DNA of 64,000 nt from Serratia nematodiphila DZ0503SBS1. GTDB lineage: Bacteria > Pseudomonadota > Gammaproteobacteria > Enterobacterales > Enterobacteriaceae. A program made the position numbers and the translations under genes. Below, one piece after another: positions 1 to 8,061 of the stretch (positions within the stretch are counted from its first letter, which is position 1; each line of letters starts with the position of its first letter). Under the pieces are notes generated by a model. The model saw only the letters and a list, made by a program, of their open reading frames with translations, was not told where the DNA came from and made no database searches. The DNA lies in assembly GCF_000738675.1 (NCBI RefSeq), contig NZ_JPUX01000002.1, positions 372,001 to 436,000 of the forward strand, in the 5' to 3' direction.

Positions 1-574
1 CCAGATCCGCCAGCAGGTGCTGAGCACCACCCGGCTGGTGAACAACCTGCTGGATATGGCGCGCATCCAGTCCGGCGGTTTCAGCCTGCGTAAAGAGTGG
101 CAGTCGCTGGAAGAGATCGTCGGCGCTTCGCTGCACATGCTGGAGCCGCTGCTCAGCCAGCATCCGATCGAGGTCGAGCTGCCGCCGGAACAAATCCTGG
201 TCAACTGCGACGGCAGCCTGCTGGAACGGGTGTTCACCAACCTGTTGGAAAACGCCAATAAATACGCCGGCGCCGAGGCCACCATCGGCATTCGCGCCCG
301 CACGCTGCCCGAGTGGCTGGAAGTCGAGGTCTGGGATAACGGCCCCGGCATCCCCGCCGATCAGCTGCAGCTGATTTTCGACAAGTTTTCACGCGGCAAT
401 AAAGAGTCGGCGATCCCCGGCGTCGGCTTGGGGTTAGCCATTTGTCGTGCCATTATTGAAGTGCATGACGGCCGCATCTGGGCGGAAAACGGCGCCAACG
501 GCGGCGCCAGCTTCCGCTTCGTGCTGCCGCTGGAAAAACCGCCCGAGATCGACGGCGACGCCTTCGATCTGTAA
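1..574 (+). CDS. kdpD: Sensor histidine kinase KdpD, C-terminal part (5' end outside window)
   Basis: The reading frame is open from base 2, so only the last 190 codons are present. They cover the end of the dimerisation/phosphoacceptor region and the whole HATPase domain: the N box (NLLENANKYAG), the G1 box (DNGPGIP) and the G2 box (GVGLGLAI) are all visible. KdpD is an inner-membrane kinase that responds to low potassium or osmotic stress and phosphorylates KdpE to switch on the Kdp potassium-pumping ATPase. The kdpE gene follows 16 bases downstream, the usual kdpDE arrangement. Family assignment is firm because of the partner and the C-terminal sequence; the sensing N-terminus cannot be judged. 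Confidence 0.93.
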   Translation, partial: QIRQQVLSTTRLVNNLLDMARIQSGGFSLRKEWQSLEEIVGASLHMLEPLLSQHPIEVELPPEQILVNCDGSLLERVFTNLLENANKYAGAEATIGIRARTLPEWLEVEVWDNGPGIPADQLQLIFDKFSRGNKESAIPGVGLGLAICRAIIEVHDGRIWAENGANGGASFRFVLPLEKPPEIDGDAFDL

Positions 575-590
575 TCAACGCAGGGGAAAC

Positions 591-1280
591 GTGAGCATAA
601 CGCCAACCAACATTCTGATTGTTGAAGATGAAAAAGAGATCCGCCGCTTCGTGCGCACCGCGCTGGAGAGCGAAGGCCTGCGGGTGTTTGAAAGTGAAAC
701 CCTGCAGCGTGGGCTGATTGAGGCCGGCACGCGCAAACCAGATCTGATCATCCTGGATTTGGGCTTGCCGGATGGCGACGGGCTGAGCTACATCCGCGAT
801 CTGCGGCAGTGGAGCGCCATTCCGGTGATCGTGCTGTCGGCGCGCAACGCCGAAGAGGACAAAATTGCCGCGCTGGACGCCGGCGCCGACGACTACCTCA
901 GCAAGCCGTTCGGCATCGGTGAGCTGCTGGCGCGGGTGCGGGTCGCGCTGCGCCGCCACTCCGCCAACCAACAGGAAAGCCCGCTGGTGAGCTTTTCGGC
1001 TATCACCGTCGATCTGGTGAATCGCCGGGTGCTGCGCAACGACGAAGATCTGCATCTGACGCCGATCGAGTTTCGCCTGTTAGCGGAGCTGCTGGCCAAC
1101 GCCGGCAAGGTGATCACCCAACGCCAGCTGTTGAGCCACGTCTGGGGGCCGAACTACGTGGAGCACAGCCACTACCTGCGCATCTACATGGGCCATTTGC
1201 GGCAGAAGCTGGAAGCCGATCCGGCCCGGCCCAAACACCTGCTGACCGAAACCGGCGTCGGCTACCGTTTCATGCCTTAA
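591..1280 (+). CDS. kdpE: Response regulator KdpE
   Basis: Product of 229 residues, an OmpR/PhoB-type transcription factor. The receiver domain has the acidic pair at the N-terminus (VEDE, about residues 11-14), the phosphoacceptor Asp56 in LIILDLGLPDGDG and the conserved Lys105 in SKPFGIG. A winged-helix DNA-binding domain follows (LTPIEFRLL, then the terminal GVGYRF). A GTG start at 591 preceded by CAGGGGAAAC is chosen because it gives the normal KdpE length (about 225) and begins just before the first beta strand; longer in-frame versions would run inside kdpD. It activates kdpFABC after phosphorylation by KdpD. Confidence 0.95.
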   Translation: MSITPTNILIVEDEKEIRRFVRTALESEGLRVFESETLQRGLIEAGTRKPDLIILDLGLPDGDGLSYIRDLRQWSAIPVIVLSARNAEEDKIAALDAGADDYLSKPFGIGELLARVRVALRRHSANQQESPLVSFSAITVDLVNRRVLRNDEDLHLTPIEFRLLAELLANAGKVITQRQLLSHVWGPNYVEHSHYLRIYMGHLRQKLEADPARPKHLLTETGVGYRFMP

Positions 1281-1285
1281 TCCCG

Positions 1286-1306
1286 GTGGGCGCGGTTTGC
1301 CGCGCC
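1286..1306. terminator. Hairpin between convergent kdpE and DUF3861 gene
   Basis: GGCGCGG (1289-1295) and CCGCGCC (1300-1306) form a seven-pair GC stem around a TTTG loop in the 27-base gap between two convergent genes. There is no strong T run, so it may be a weak terminator or mRNA-end stabiliser. Confidence 0.4.
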
Positions 1307-1307
1307 G

Positions 1308-1607
1308 TTACGCCGCCGGGCCCTTCTTCAATCCGACCATAAATTCCTTGAACGCCTCGCGCAGCGGAGCGAACACCGGGTGTTTGCGGTTTTCGATCAT
1401 CACTTCGGAGAACAGTTTCAACCCCACGGCGAAGGCCGCGCTCTGCTCAGGGCCGAAGTTCAGATCGTCACGCGCCCGAATGCGCTCGACGATCTCGAGA
1501 ATATCGTCATGGTTGGTCACCTCAAAACTCAGCGGTGCCTTCTCGACGGGGTTGCCCTGGCGGTCGCTCAGGGCTTCAACGGTAATGTTAAAACGGTAGC
1601 CGGGCAT
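1308..1607 (-). CDS. DUF3861-like small protein, second gene of PadR operon
   Basis: Product of 99 residues, soluble, without signal peptide or membrane segment. The sequence (MPGYRFNITVEAL at the start, FEVTNHDDILEIVERI in the middle) fits the uncharacterised DUF3861 group as I remember it; no catalytic motif is apparent and the function is unknown. Its ATG shares one base with the TGA of the upstream PadR-type regulator gene, and a very good ribosome site (GGAGGAGAA) lies inside the end of that gene, so the two are almost certainly co-translated. By inference it belongs to the same response, perhaps to metal stress. Confidence 0.72.
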   Translation of the reverse strand: MPGYRFNITVEALSDRQGNPVEKAPLSFEVTNHDDILEIVERIRARDDLNFGPEQSAAFAVGLKLFSEVMIENRKHPVFAPLREAFKEFMVGLKKGPAA

Positions 1608-2245
1608 CAGTTCTCCTCCTGCTGCGTGGGTTGAATGTGCATTTCGCTTTCGATCGCCGCCACGGCGGTCAACAGTGCAGCGTTGATGCGCTCCACCTGC
1701 TGCGGCGTAAGATCGGCGCGCATCACGTTGCCGCGCAGCAGACTGCGCAGACGGTTCATGGCGTCGTAAATGCCTTCCGCCAGGTTGCCGTGCCGATGAT
1801 GCTCGCGGCCGGCGCCCGCCAAACGCGCCAGAATGACCTCAACCACCTGTTGATGCTTTTGCAGCTCGCCCTCGCCCGCCGAGGTGATGCGGTAGCTTTT
1901 GCGGCCGTTGCCGGTGGTGAGCGGTTCGAGGAAATCCTGCTCTTCCAGCAGCGTCAGCGTGGGGTAAATCACCCCCGGGCTCGGCACATACAGGCCGGAA
2001 GAGGCTTCCTCGATCGCCTTGATCAATTCGTACCCGTGGCTGGGCTTGCGCGCCACCAGCGCCAGCAGCACCAGGCGCAGATCGCCGTGTTCGAACAGAC
2101 GATGACGCCCGCCCCGGCCGCCGCGTCCGCCACGGCCATGCTCTTCGCCGTCGCCGCCGAAGTGATGGCGCCCACCGCGATGACGGCGCCCCTCTTCACA
2201 TTCATGATGGTGATGATGCCGGTGTAAACCTAATCGATGAAACAT
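1607..2245 (-). CDS. PadR-family regulator with His-rich N-terminus (YqjI-like)
   Basis: Product of 212 residues from ATG 2245, which has GAGG about a dozen bases upstream; a longer in-frame start at 2278 would lie among the operator repeats and has no better site. The first 50 residues are extremely rich in His, Gly, Arg and Glu (HRHHHHHEC and several H/E pairs), a likely metal-binding tail. It is followed by a PadR winged helix (LRLVLLALVARKPSHGYELI, PSPGVIYPTL, LLEEQDFL) and a C-terminal helical dimerisation part. This architecture matches E. coli YqjI, a nickel-responsive repressor of iron metabolism genes. Unlike the E. coli locus, no ferric reductase is divergently placed; a DUF3861-like gene follows instead. 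Confidence 0.85.
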   Translation of the reverse strand: MFHRLGLHRHHHHHECEEGRRHRGGRHHFGGDGEEHGRGGRGGRGGRHRLFEHGDLRLVLLALVARKPSHGYELIKAIEEASSGLYVPSPGVIYPTLTLLEEQDFLEPLTTGNGRKSYRITSAGEGELQKHQQVVEVILARLAGAGREHHRHGNLAEGIYDAMNRLRSLLRGNVMRADLTPQQVERINAALLTAVAAIESEMHIQPTQQEEN

Positions 2246-2287
2246 AGGGTGATACCTCGCTCTAACAGTGAACATCAATATGAGGTT

Positions 2288-2378
2288 GTTTAGATATATC
2301 TAAACAGCGTCGATAACGCTAATCTAGATCGATATATCTAAATGCGCAAGCCTGCGCCGAAAAAAAGATATATCTAAA
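2288..2378. promoter_or_regulatory. Three operator-like AGATATATCT copies before the PadR gene
   Basis: The site at 2288-2305 is a perfect 18-base palindrome (GTTTAGATATATCTAAAC). Near-copies lie at 2325-2342 (core GATATATCTAAA) and 2366-2378 (core AGATATATCTAAA). Core spacing is about 38 and 36 bases. Palindromes with TATATCTA halves are the kind of site bound by YqjI/PadR regulators, so autoregulation is likely. The first copy is about 40 bases upstream of the regulator ATG. Confidence 0.7.
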
Positions 2379-2390
2379 TTACAGGCATAA

Positions 2391-2418
2391 AAAAAGCGCT
2401 GTAAAAACAGCGCTTTTT
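2391..2418 (-). terminator. Rho-independent terminator of pgm
   Basis: AAAAAGCGCTGT (2391-2402) and ACAGCGCTTTTT (2407-2418) form a 12-pair hairpin with an AAAA loop, just past the pgm stop. Because A runs and T runs flank both sides it can work in either direction. Confidence 0.88.
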
Positions 2419-2436
2419 ATCAGACGAGAACAGCGA

Positions 2437-4086
2437 TTATTTGGCGGAAGCCAGCACTTCGCTGACGATCTCAACCGCTTCGTGCTCGATTTTCTCTCGG
2501 TGTTCCGCCCCGAGGAAGCTCTCGCAGTAGATCTTGTATGCCTCTTCGGTACCGGAAGGACGGGCCGCGAACCAACCGTTGTCGGTCATCACTTTCAGGC
2601 CGCCGATCGACGCGCCGTTGCCCGGCGCTGCGGTCAGACGCGCGGTGATCGGGTCCCCGCCCAGCGTACTGGCCTTGACCATCTCCGGCGACAGCTTGGA
2701 CAGCGCCGCTTTCTGCGCATGGGTTGCCGGCGCCTGGATACGGTTGTAGCTTGGCGCGCCGAAGCGCTTGGCCAGATCGTCATAGTGATGCTGCGGGTTC
2801 TCACCGGTTACCGCGGTGATTTCAGCCGCCAGCAGGCACATGATGATGCCGTCTTTGTCGGTCGACCACGGCTGGCCGTTGAAACGCAGGAACGAGGCCC
2901 CGGCGCTCTCTTCGCCGCCAAAGCCCAGGCTGCCGTCGAACAGGCCGTCCACGAACCATTTGAAACCGACCGGCACTTCCACCAGCTTGCGGCCCAGGTC
3001 AGCCACCACGCGATCGATCATCGCGCTGGACACCAGCGTTTTACCTACCGCCACATCGGCGCCCCACTGCGGGCGATGCCGGAACAGGTAGTTGATGGCT
3101 ACCGCCAGATAGTGGTTCGGGTTCATCAGGCCCTTCGGCGTGACGATGCCGTGACGGTCGTAATCCGGATCGTTGGCGAACGCCAGATCGAATTTGTCGC
3201 GCAGCGCCAGCAGGCCGGCCATCGCTGACTCGGACGAGCAGTCCATGCGGATGATACCGTCGTGATCCAGGTGCATAAAGCGGAAGGTCTGATCGATGGA
3301 GTCGTTCACCAGCGTCAGATCCAGCTTGTAGTGTTCCGCCACGCGCTGCCAATAGGCGATGCCGGAACCGCCGAGCGGATCCACGCCCAGTTTCAGGCCG
3401 GCGCGTTGAATGGCCGGCATGTCGACCACGTCAACCAGGCCTTCGACATAAGGCTGCACCAGATCTTTGGCGTGCAGGTGGCCGCTGTTCCAGGCCTTGT
3501 CCAGCGACTGACGCTGAACGCCTTTCAACTGTTGCGCCAGCAGATCGTTGGCGCGTTTTTCGATCACCGACGTCAGGTTGGTGTCGGCCGGGCCGCCGTT
3601 CGGCGGGTTGTACTTGATGCCGCCGTCTTCCGGCGGGTTGTGGGACGGCGTAATGACGATGCCGTCGGCCTGCGCGCCGCCGCGGCGGTTGTGGCACAGA
3701 ATGGCGTGCGATACCGCCGGCGTTGGCGTGAAGCCGTTGTTTTCCTGCACGATCACATCGACGCCGTTGGCGGTCAGCACTTCCAGCACGGAAATAAAGG
3801 CCGGTTCGGACAGCGCATGGGTGTCTTTACCCACGTAGCACGGGCCGGTGGTGCCCTGCTGATGACGAACTTCAGCGATCGCCTGGGCGATGGCGAGGAT
3901 GTGCGCTTCGTTGAAGCTGTGGCGCTGCGCGCTGCCGCGGTGGCCGGAGGTGCCAAACTTCACCGCATGTGCGGCATTGCCGGCTTCCGGTTGCAGCACA
4001 TAGTACTGCGACGTCAGCTGGGCTACGTTGATCAGATCGCTTTGGCGGGCGGGCTGCCCGGCACGTGGATTATTCGCCATCGACAT
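2437..4086 (-). CDS. pgm: Phosphoglucomutase
   Basis: Product of 549 residues (E. coli Pgm 546). It interconverts glucose-1-phosphate and glucose-6-phosphate in the cytoplasm, linking glycolysis to UDP-glucose and envelope sugars. Visible are KFGTSGHRG near residue 43, the phosphoserine loop [11 protein letters not shown] near residue 145, the metal-binding DPDYDRHG, the sugar loop [10 protein letters not shown] and the phosphate loop ARPSGTE near the C-terminus. The start at 4086 (MSMANN) has AGGGAGATAT just upstream; a second ATG two codons later is possible. It follows seqA on the same strand with a 71-base gap, as in E. coli, and ends at a clear terminator. Confidence 0.97.
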   Translation of the reverse strand: MSMANNPRAGQPARQSDLINVAQLTSQYYVLQPEAGNAAHAVKFGTSGHRGSAQRHSFNEAHILAIAQAIAEVRHQQGTTGPCYVGKDTHALSEPAFISVLEVLTANGVDVIVQENNGFTPTPAVSHAILCHNRRGGAQADGIVITPSHNPPEDGGIKYNPPNGGPADTNLTSVIEKRANDLLAQQLKGVQRQSLDKAWNSGHLHAKDLVQPYVEGLVDVVDMPAIQRAGLKLGVDPLGGSGIAYWQRVAEHYKLDLTLVNDSIDQTFRFMHLDHDGIIRMDCSSESAMAGLLALRDKFDLAFANDPDYDRHGIVTPKGLMNPNHYLAVAINYLFRHRPQWGADVAVGKTLVSSAMIDRVVADLGRKLVEVPVGFKWFVDGLFDGSLGFGGEESAGASFLRFNGQPWSTDKDGIIMCLLAAEITAVTGENPQHHYDDLAKRFGAPSYNRIQAPATHAQKAALSKLSPEMVKASTLGGDPITARLTAAPGNGASIGGLKVMTDNGWFAARPSGTEEAYKIYCESFLGAEHREKIEHEAVEIVSEVLASAK

Positions 4087-4157
4087 ATCTCCCTCATCCC
4101 TGTCGGTGACCGGGCAAATACGTCGCGCACGGCCATCATGACGGGCTGTTCGCTAAA

Positions 4158-4700
4158 TTAGACGGTACCGCAAACTTTCTCGATCAGTTCCGCCGGGAAC
4201 TGCATCGCCTGCATGATGTGTTCGATCATGCTGCGTTTGCGGCCGGTATTGGTATTGGTGATCACCCAGTAAGGGGTGCCCGGCACATGCTTCGGCTTGG
4301 TATGCGTGCCGTTGGCCAGCAGGGTCTGCTGATCGCCGGCGAAATAGGTGCGGGTACGGCCGGTCAACGCCTCGGTGGCGGCGGCAAAACCGGCGGCATC
4401 AAGGGTGTACAGCGTGGAGAGCACCAGCATGAAACGGTTGACCGCTTTGTTCTGCTCGGCGTATTCATCCGACAGCAGCAGTTCACGCACGGCGCGCACG
4501 CGATCGCGCGGACGCTGAACCGGCGCCGTTTTTTCCAGCTCGACGGACGGCGACGCACTGGCGGCAGGCAACGCGCGCACCGGCTGGCCGGCGGTAAATT
4601 TCAACATGCGGCGTAAAATATCGGACGCGCTTTCACCGATGTGTTGCGTGTGGCTGGCAATATAACGGTAAAGCTCTTCGTCGACTTCAATAGTTTTCAT
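4158..4700 (-). CDS. seqA: Replication initiation negative modulator SeqA
   Basis: Product of 180 residues (E. coli 181). SeqA binds hemimethylated GATC sites, sequesters oriC and the dnaA promoter after initiation, and organises new DNA behind forks. The N-terminal 35 residues (MKTIEVDEELYRYIASHT) form the ribbon-helix-helix filament domain; the C-terminal part with RTRTYFAGDQQTLL and THTKPKHVPGTPYWVITNTNTG is the hemimethylated-DNA binding domain. It is transcribed with pgm and divergently from ybfF, the standard enteric layout. Confidence 0.97.
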   Translation of the reverse strand: MKTIEVDEELYRYIASHTQHIGESASDILRRMLKFTAGQPVRALPAASASPSVELEKTAPVQRPRDRVRAVRELLLSDEYAEQNKAVNRFMLVLSTLYTLDAAGFAAATEALTGRTRTYFAGDQQTLLANGTHTKPKHVPGTPYWVITNTNTGRKRSMIEHIMQAMQFPAELIEKVCGTV

Positions 4701-4924
4701 CTTTATCCAATACTGTTTTTTCTACTTAGAACCTGAAGCCAGATCCTGCATTCAAGCCATGGGATTATAAGGTTAAAAGCGCTGGGGCGAACACAACAAT
4801 GTGCCTCCGGACGGCAAATGCAGACTAATACCTATAGCCGGCACTGCCAAGCCCGCGCCGCGAAAATTCCGCATGATTCATCGTGCGATTCAATCATGAT
4901 ACCCTAATCTGAATCTCTCTCAGT

Positions 4925-5698
4925 ATGAACTTCGCCATGAAATTACATTATCAACTGCTGGCCGCCGAGTCAGACGCGCTGCCGGTGCTGCTGATCCACG
5001 GGCTGTTCGGCAATCTCGACAACCTGGGCGTGCTGGCGCGCGATCTGCATAAACAGCACACTGTGATCAAAGTCGATCTGCGCAACCACGGCCTCTCCCC
5101 GCGCGCCGACGACATGAACTACCCCGCCATGGCGCAGGATCTGCTGGCGCTGCTCGACGACCTGCAGCTGGAGAAAGCGATCGTCATCGGCCACTCGATG
5201 GGCGGCAAAGCGGCGATGGCGCTGACCGCCATCGCGCCCGAGCGCATCGCCAAGCTGATCGTCATTGACGTCGCGCCGGTGGATTACCAGACCCGACGCC
5301 ATGACGAGATCTTCGCCGCGCTGAAGGCCGTCAGCGCCGCCGGCATTACCCAGCGCCAGGCGGCCGCCCAGTTGATGCGCGACTACCTGCAGGAAGAAGG
5401 CGTGATCCAGTTCCTGCTGAAGTCCTTCCATAACGGTGAATGGCGCTTCAACCTGCCGGTGCTGATCGAACGCTACGAAGACATCACCGGCTGGCAGGAC
5501 GTGCCGGCCTGGCCACACCCGACCCTGTTCATTCGCGGCGGCCTGTCGCCGTACGTGCAGGACAGCTACCGTGCAGACATCGCCCGCCAATTCCCGCAGG
5601 CACGCGCGCACGTCGTCGCCGGCACCGGCCATTGGGTGCACGCCGAAAAACCGGAAGCGGTGCTGCGCGCCATCCACCGTTTTCTCAGCGAAGCCTGA
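4925..5698 (+). CDS. ybfF: Alpha/beta hydrolase YbfF (acyl-CoA esterase)
   Basis: Product of up to 257 residues. It is an alpha/beta hydrolase fold esterase: oxyanion loop LIHGLFGNLDN, nucleophile elbow GHSMGG (serine near residue 93), catalytic His in GTGHWVHAEKP near the C-terminus. E. coli YbfF acts on short acyl-CoA and malonyl-CoA esters; the physiological substrate is not settled. Two starts are possible: ATG 4925 (MNFAMKLHY) and ATG 4937 (MKLHY), the second agreeing better with E. coli; neither has a good ribosome site. It is divergent from seqA. An 11-pair inverted repeat (5721-5752) follows the stop. Confidence 0.92.
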   Translation: MNFAMKLHYQLLAAESDALPVLLIHGLFGNLDNLGVLARDLHKQHTVIKVDLRNHGLSPRADDMNYPAMAQDLLALLDDLQLEKAIVIGHSMGGKAAMALTAIAPERIAKLIVIDVAPVDYQTRRHDEIFAALKAVSAAGITQRQAAAQLMRDYLQEEGVIQFLLKSFHNGEWRFNLPVLIERYEDITGWQDVPAWPHPTLFIRGGLSPYVQDSYRADIARQFPQARAHVVAGTGHWVHAEKPEAVLRAIHRFLSEA

Positions 5699-5720
5699 AA
5701 AACGCGCTCGCCTGGCGAAA

Positions 5721-5752
5721 AAACGCGCTAAAGATAACGGCTTAGCGCGTTT
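5721..5752. terminator. Hairpin after ybfF
   Basis: AAACGCGCTAA (5721-5731) and TTAGCGCGTTT (5742-5752) pair perfectly over 11 bases around a 10-base loop. The T run after the stem is only three bases, so termination strength is uncertain. Confidence 0.55.
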
Positions 5753-5805
5753 AGCCCGCAGTTAGGCATTGTCGCCGCTCCATCTGCTGGGGTAATATGG
5801 CGCGC

Positions 5806-5811
5806 TATAAT
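5806..5811 (+). promoter_or_regulatory. -10 box likely serving ybfE-fldA
   Basis: A perfect TATAAT lies 144 bases before the ybfE start, in the gap after ybfF. The matching -35 region (TCTGCT at 5783) is poor, so an activator or other contacts would be needed. Confidence 0.4.
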
Positions 5812-5954
5812 TTTGCCGCCGCGCCAGCGCGTTCGCGAACGCCGGTTCGGGGGTGAATTTGGGTTAGGGTTTATTGGCCCGAAGTGTGTTAACCGATGCC
5901 TCCGGAAGCGTGCGAGCGCTTTTTGATGCAAACTCCCTTGCAGTACCGCTACCT

Positions 5955-6242
5955 ATGGCAAAAGAACAAACGGATCGCACGACGCTGGATCTGTTCGCAG
6001 ATGAACGCCGTCCGGGGCGCCCGAAAACCAACCCGCTTTCCCGCGATGAACAGCTTAGAATCAATAAGCGCAATCAGTTACGGCGCGATAAAGTGCGCGG
6101 ATTGCGGCGCGTAGAGCTGAAAATCAACGCGGATGCGGTGGACGCCCTGAACAAACTGGCGGAACAGCGCAACATCAGCCGCAGCGAACTCATCGAGCAG
6201 ATGCTGTTGGCGCAACTGGCGGAAGAACAGCCGGAACATTGA
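5955..6242 (+). CDS. ybfE: YbfE, small ribbon-helix-helix-like protein (LexA regulated in E. coli)
   Basis: Product of 95 residues (E. coli 97) beginning MAKEQTDRTTLDLFADERR. The ATG at 5955 is chosen because it matches the conserved N-terminus; an upstream in-frame start at 5874 adds 27 residues unlike the family. The C-terminal half (RRVELKINADAVDALNKLAEQRNISRSELIEQML) looks like a ribbon-helix-helix DNA-binding segment. Its role is unknown; in E. coli it is listed as SOS-regulated and lies upstream of fldA, as here. I do not see a good LexA box (CTGT-N8-ACAG) in the preceding 150 bases. Confidence 0.92.
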   Translation: MAKEQTDRTTLDLFADERRPGRPKTNPLSRDEQLRINKRNQLRRDKVRGLRRVELKINADAVDALNKLAEQRNISRSELIEQMLLAQLAEEQPEH

Positions 6243-6497
6243 TCTCTTCGGCCGCACGCGCGGCGCGGCGTTAAGGACAACGCCGGATCGACCACGCTTT
6301 TCTTCATCCTTCGGCATCGCATAAATGCGATAAAACCCCGGCGCCACTTTCTGGCATGATACGCATTTACCGGTAAGAGACTGCGCCTGTCGGCGCCCGC
6401 CACCGTGGCGAAAGGCTCTTGCCATGGCATCATTTTAATCGGCGGCAGTGCCGGCGCCGAGTAATGCAATTAATTGAATTTAAAGGTTATACGCGAT

Positions 6498-7037
6498 ATG
6501 GCTACTGTAGGCATTTTCTTTGGCAGCGACACTGGCAATACCGAAAACATTGCCAAAATGATCCAGAAAATTCTCCAGAAACAGTTTGGCGACGACGTCT
6601 CTGAAGTGCACGACATCGCCAAAAGCAGCAAAGAAGACCTGGAAGGGTTCGATATCCTGCTGCTGGGTATCCCGACCTGGTACTACGGTGAAGCGCAGTG
6701 TGACTGGGACGATTTCTTCCCGACGCTGGAAGAAGTCGATTTCAACGGCAAACTGGTGGCGCTGTTCGGTTGCGGCGACCAGGAAGACTACGCGGAATAC
6801 TTCTGTGACGCGATGGGCACCATCCGCGACATCATCGAACCGCGCGGCGCGGCCATCGTTGGCCACTGGCCGACCAAAGGCTACCACTTCGAAGCTTCCA
6901 AAGGCCTGGCGGACGACAACCACTTCATCGGTCTGGCGATCGACGAAGACCGTCAGCCGGAGCTGACCAACGAGCGCGTCGACGCCTGGGTCAAACAGAT
7001 CGTCGAAGAGCTGAGCCTGGCCGATATCGTCGGCTAA
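6498..7037 (+). CDS. fldA: Flavodoxin 1
   Basis: Product of 179 residues, three more than E. coli FldA (176), the extra residues lying near position 25 (ILQKQFGDD). Flavodoxin carries one FMN and passes single electrons from flavodoxin reductase to targets such as biotin synthase, IspG/IspH, methionine synthase and pyruvate formate-lyase activase. The FMN phosphate loop GSDTGNTENIAK, the isoalloxazine loops TWYYGEAQCDWDD and GCGDQEDYAEYFCDA are intact. ATG 6498 begins MATVGIFFG; an upstream in-frame codon at 6474 would add eight unconserved residues. It lies directly before fur, which in E. coli is partly transcribed from the fldA promoter. Confidence 0.97.
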   Translation: MATVGIFFGSDTGNTENIAKMIQKILQKQFGDDVSEVHDIAKSSKEDLEGFDILLLGIPTWYYGEAQCDWDDFFPTLEEVDFNGKLVALFGCGDQEDYAEYFCDAMGTIRDIIEPRGAAIVGHWPTKGYHFEASKGLADDNHFIGLAIDEDRQPELTNERVDAWVKQIVEELSLADIVG

Positions 7038-7366
7038 ACGCCGGGACTGGCGAAAGGTTGAACAAAGGCCCTGTAAAGTGCATAGTGTGCCGACAGGGCC
7101 GTCATCGGCAACAGGGATTGCTGCGATAGAAGCTACAGATTTGTAACTTCCCACCCCGTCACGGTAGACTGAGATATCGGTTTATCCCATCCATCAAGGC
7201 GTTGCATGCAAAACATGCAATAGTGCAATTATATCTTTGTTAACAACCGGCGGTTTCCATTTAGTACAACCGGTTCTATAATGAGACGCATTAACTCTTT
7301 GTGCCGACCGATGCCACAGGCGAGTACGCCTCAACTTGATTAGCATAGTAACAGGACTGAATTCGC
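7038..7366 (+). other. fldA-fur intergenic region with fur promoter
   Basis: This 329-base gap has no convincing gene. It holds an inverted repeat GGCCCTGT...ACAGGGCC (about 7067-7100) after fldA, a perfect 19-base inverted repeat TTGCATG-CAAAA-CATGCAA at 7202-7220, and a promoter candidate: TTTCCA (7254-7259), 17 bases, TATAAT (7277-7282). Transcription would begin near 7289, leaving a fur leader of about 78 bases. No clear Fur box was found. A ten-codon reading frame (7310-7342) sits in the leader but does not overlap fur, unlike the E. coli uof leader. Confidence 0.6.
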
Positions 7367-7813
7367 ATGACCGACAACAACATCGCATTGAAGAAGGCCG
7401 GCTTAAAAGTCACGCTTCCGCGACTCAAAATCCTGGAAGTACTGCAAAATCCGGAATGCCATCACGTCAGTGCGGAAGATTTGTACAAAAAACTGATTGA
7501 TATGGGCGAAGAGATCGGCCTGGCAACGGTTTATCGCGTACTGAACCAGTTTGACGATGCGGGCATTGTGACACGTCACAACTTCGAAGGCGGCAAGTCC
7601 GTGTTCGAGCTGACCCAACAGCATCACCACGATCACCTGATTTGCCTGGACTGCGGCAAAGTGATCGAATTCAGCGACGAATCCATCGAAGTGCGCCAGC
7701 GTGATATCGCCAAGCAGCACGGCATCAAGCTCACCAACCACAGTCTGTACCTGTACGGCCACTGTGAAACCGGTGACTGCCGCGAAGACGAAACGCTGCA
7801 CGACAAGAAATAA
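7367..7813 (+). CDS. fur: Ferric uptake regulator Fur
   Basis: Product of 148 residues, the same length as E. coli Fur. A winged-helix DNA-binding domain (LKVTLPRLKILEVLQ, LATVYRVLNQF) precedes a metal-binding dimerisation domain with the His cluster TQQHHHDHLICLDCGK (regulatory and structural sites) and a C-terminal ETGDCREDE. With Fe2+ bound it represses siderophore and iron uptake genes. Upstream GTAACAGGACTGAATTCGC gives an AGGA ribosome site. The gene ends at a strong terminator and is convergent with the chitobiase operon. Confidence 0.98.
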   Translation: MTDNNIALKKAGLKVTLPRLKILEVLQNPECHHVSAEDLYKKLIDMGEEIGLATVYRVLNQFDDAGIVTRHNFEGGKSVFELTQQHHHDHLICLDCGKVIEFSDESIEVRQRDIAKQHGIKLTNHSLYLYGHCETGDCREDETLHDKK

Positions 7814-7832
7814 GCCTCACCGGCTATGAGAA

Positions 7833-7858
7833 ACCGCCTCACATTGAGGCGGTTTTTT
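7833..7858 (+). terminator. Rho-independent terminator of fur
   Basis: ACCGCCTC (7833-7840) pairs with GAGGCGGT (7846-7853) around ACATT, followed by a run of T. Confidence 0.9.
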
Positions 7859-7880
7859 TATGCCCGCCGTACAACGGGCA

Positions 7881-7904
7881 AAAAAATCCCCGGACCAGCC
7901 GGGG
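7881..7904 (-). terminator. Terminator of the chiPQ-chb operon
   Basis: Read on the minus strand, CCCCGG-CTGGT-CCGGGG is followed by a run of seven T. It lies about 160 bases after the chb stop; nothing gene-like lies between. Confidence 0.75.
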
Positions 7905-8061
7905 AAAGATCATGTCATGAAATACTACAATTGCAGCGGCACTGCGACTCCACGTACTGCTCTCACTTCAACATCCGCCCCACGCCGGCACGCGCGGGGG
8001 CGAACGCATTCCCCCTTCGTTAAGCGGCCCGCCGCCATGACGACAGGCCGATGTGCCGGGC

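Noticed and set aside
5700-5955. LexA box before ybfE
   Set aside because: ybfE is SOS-regulated in E. coli, but no CTGT-N8-ACAG or close variant was found between ybfF and ybfE.
7281-7343. Leader peptide like E. coli uof upstream of fur
   Set aside because: The frame starting at 7281 overlaps the predicted -10 box and ends 24 bases before fur, so it would not be coupled as uof is.
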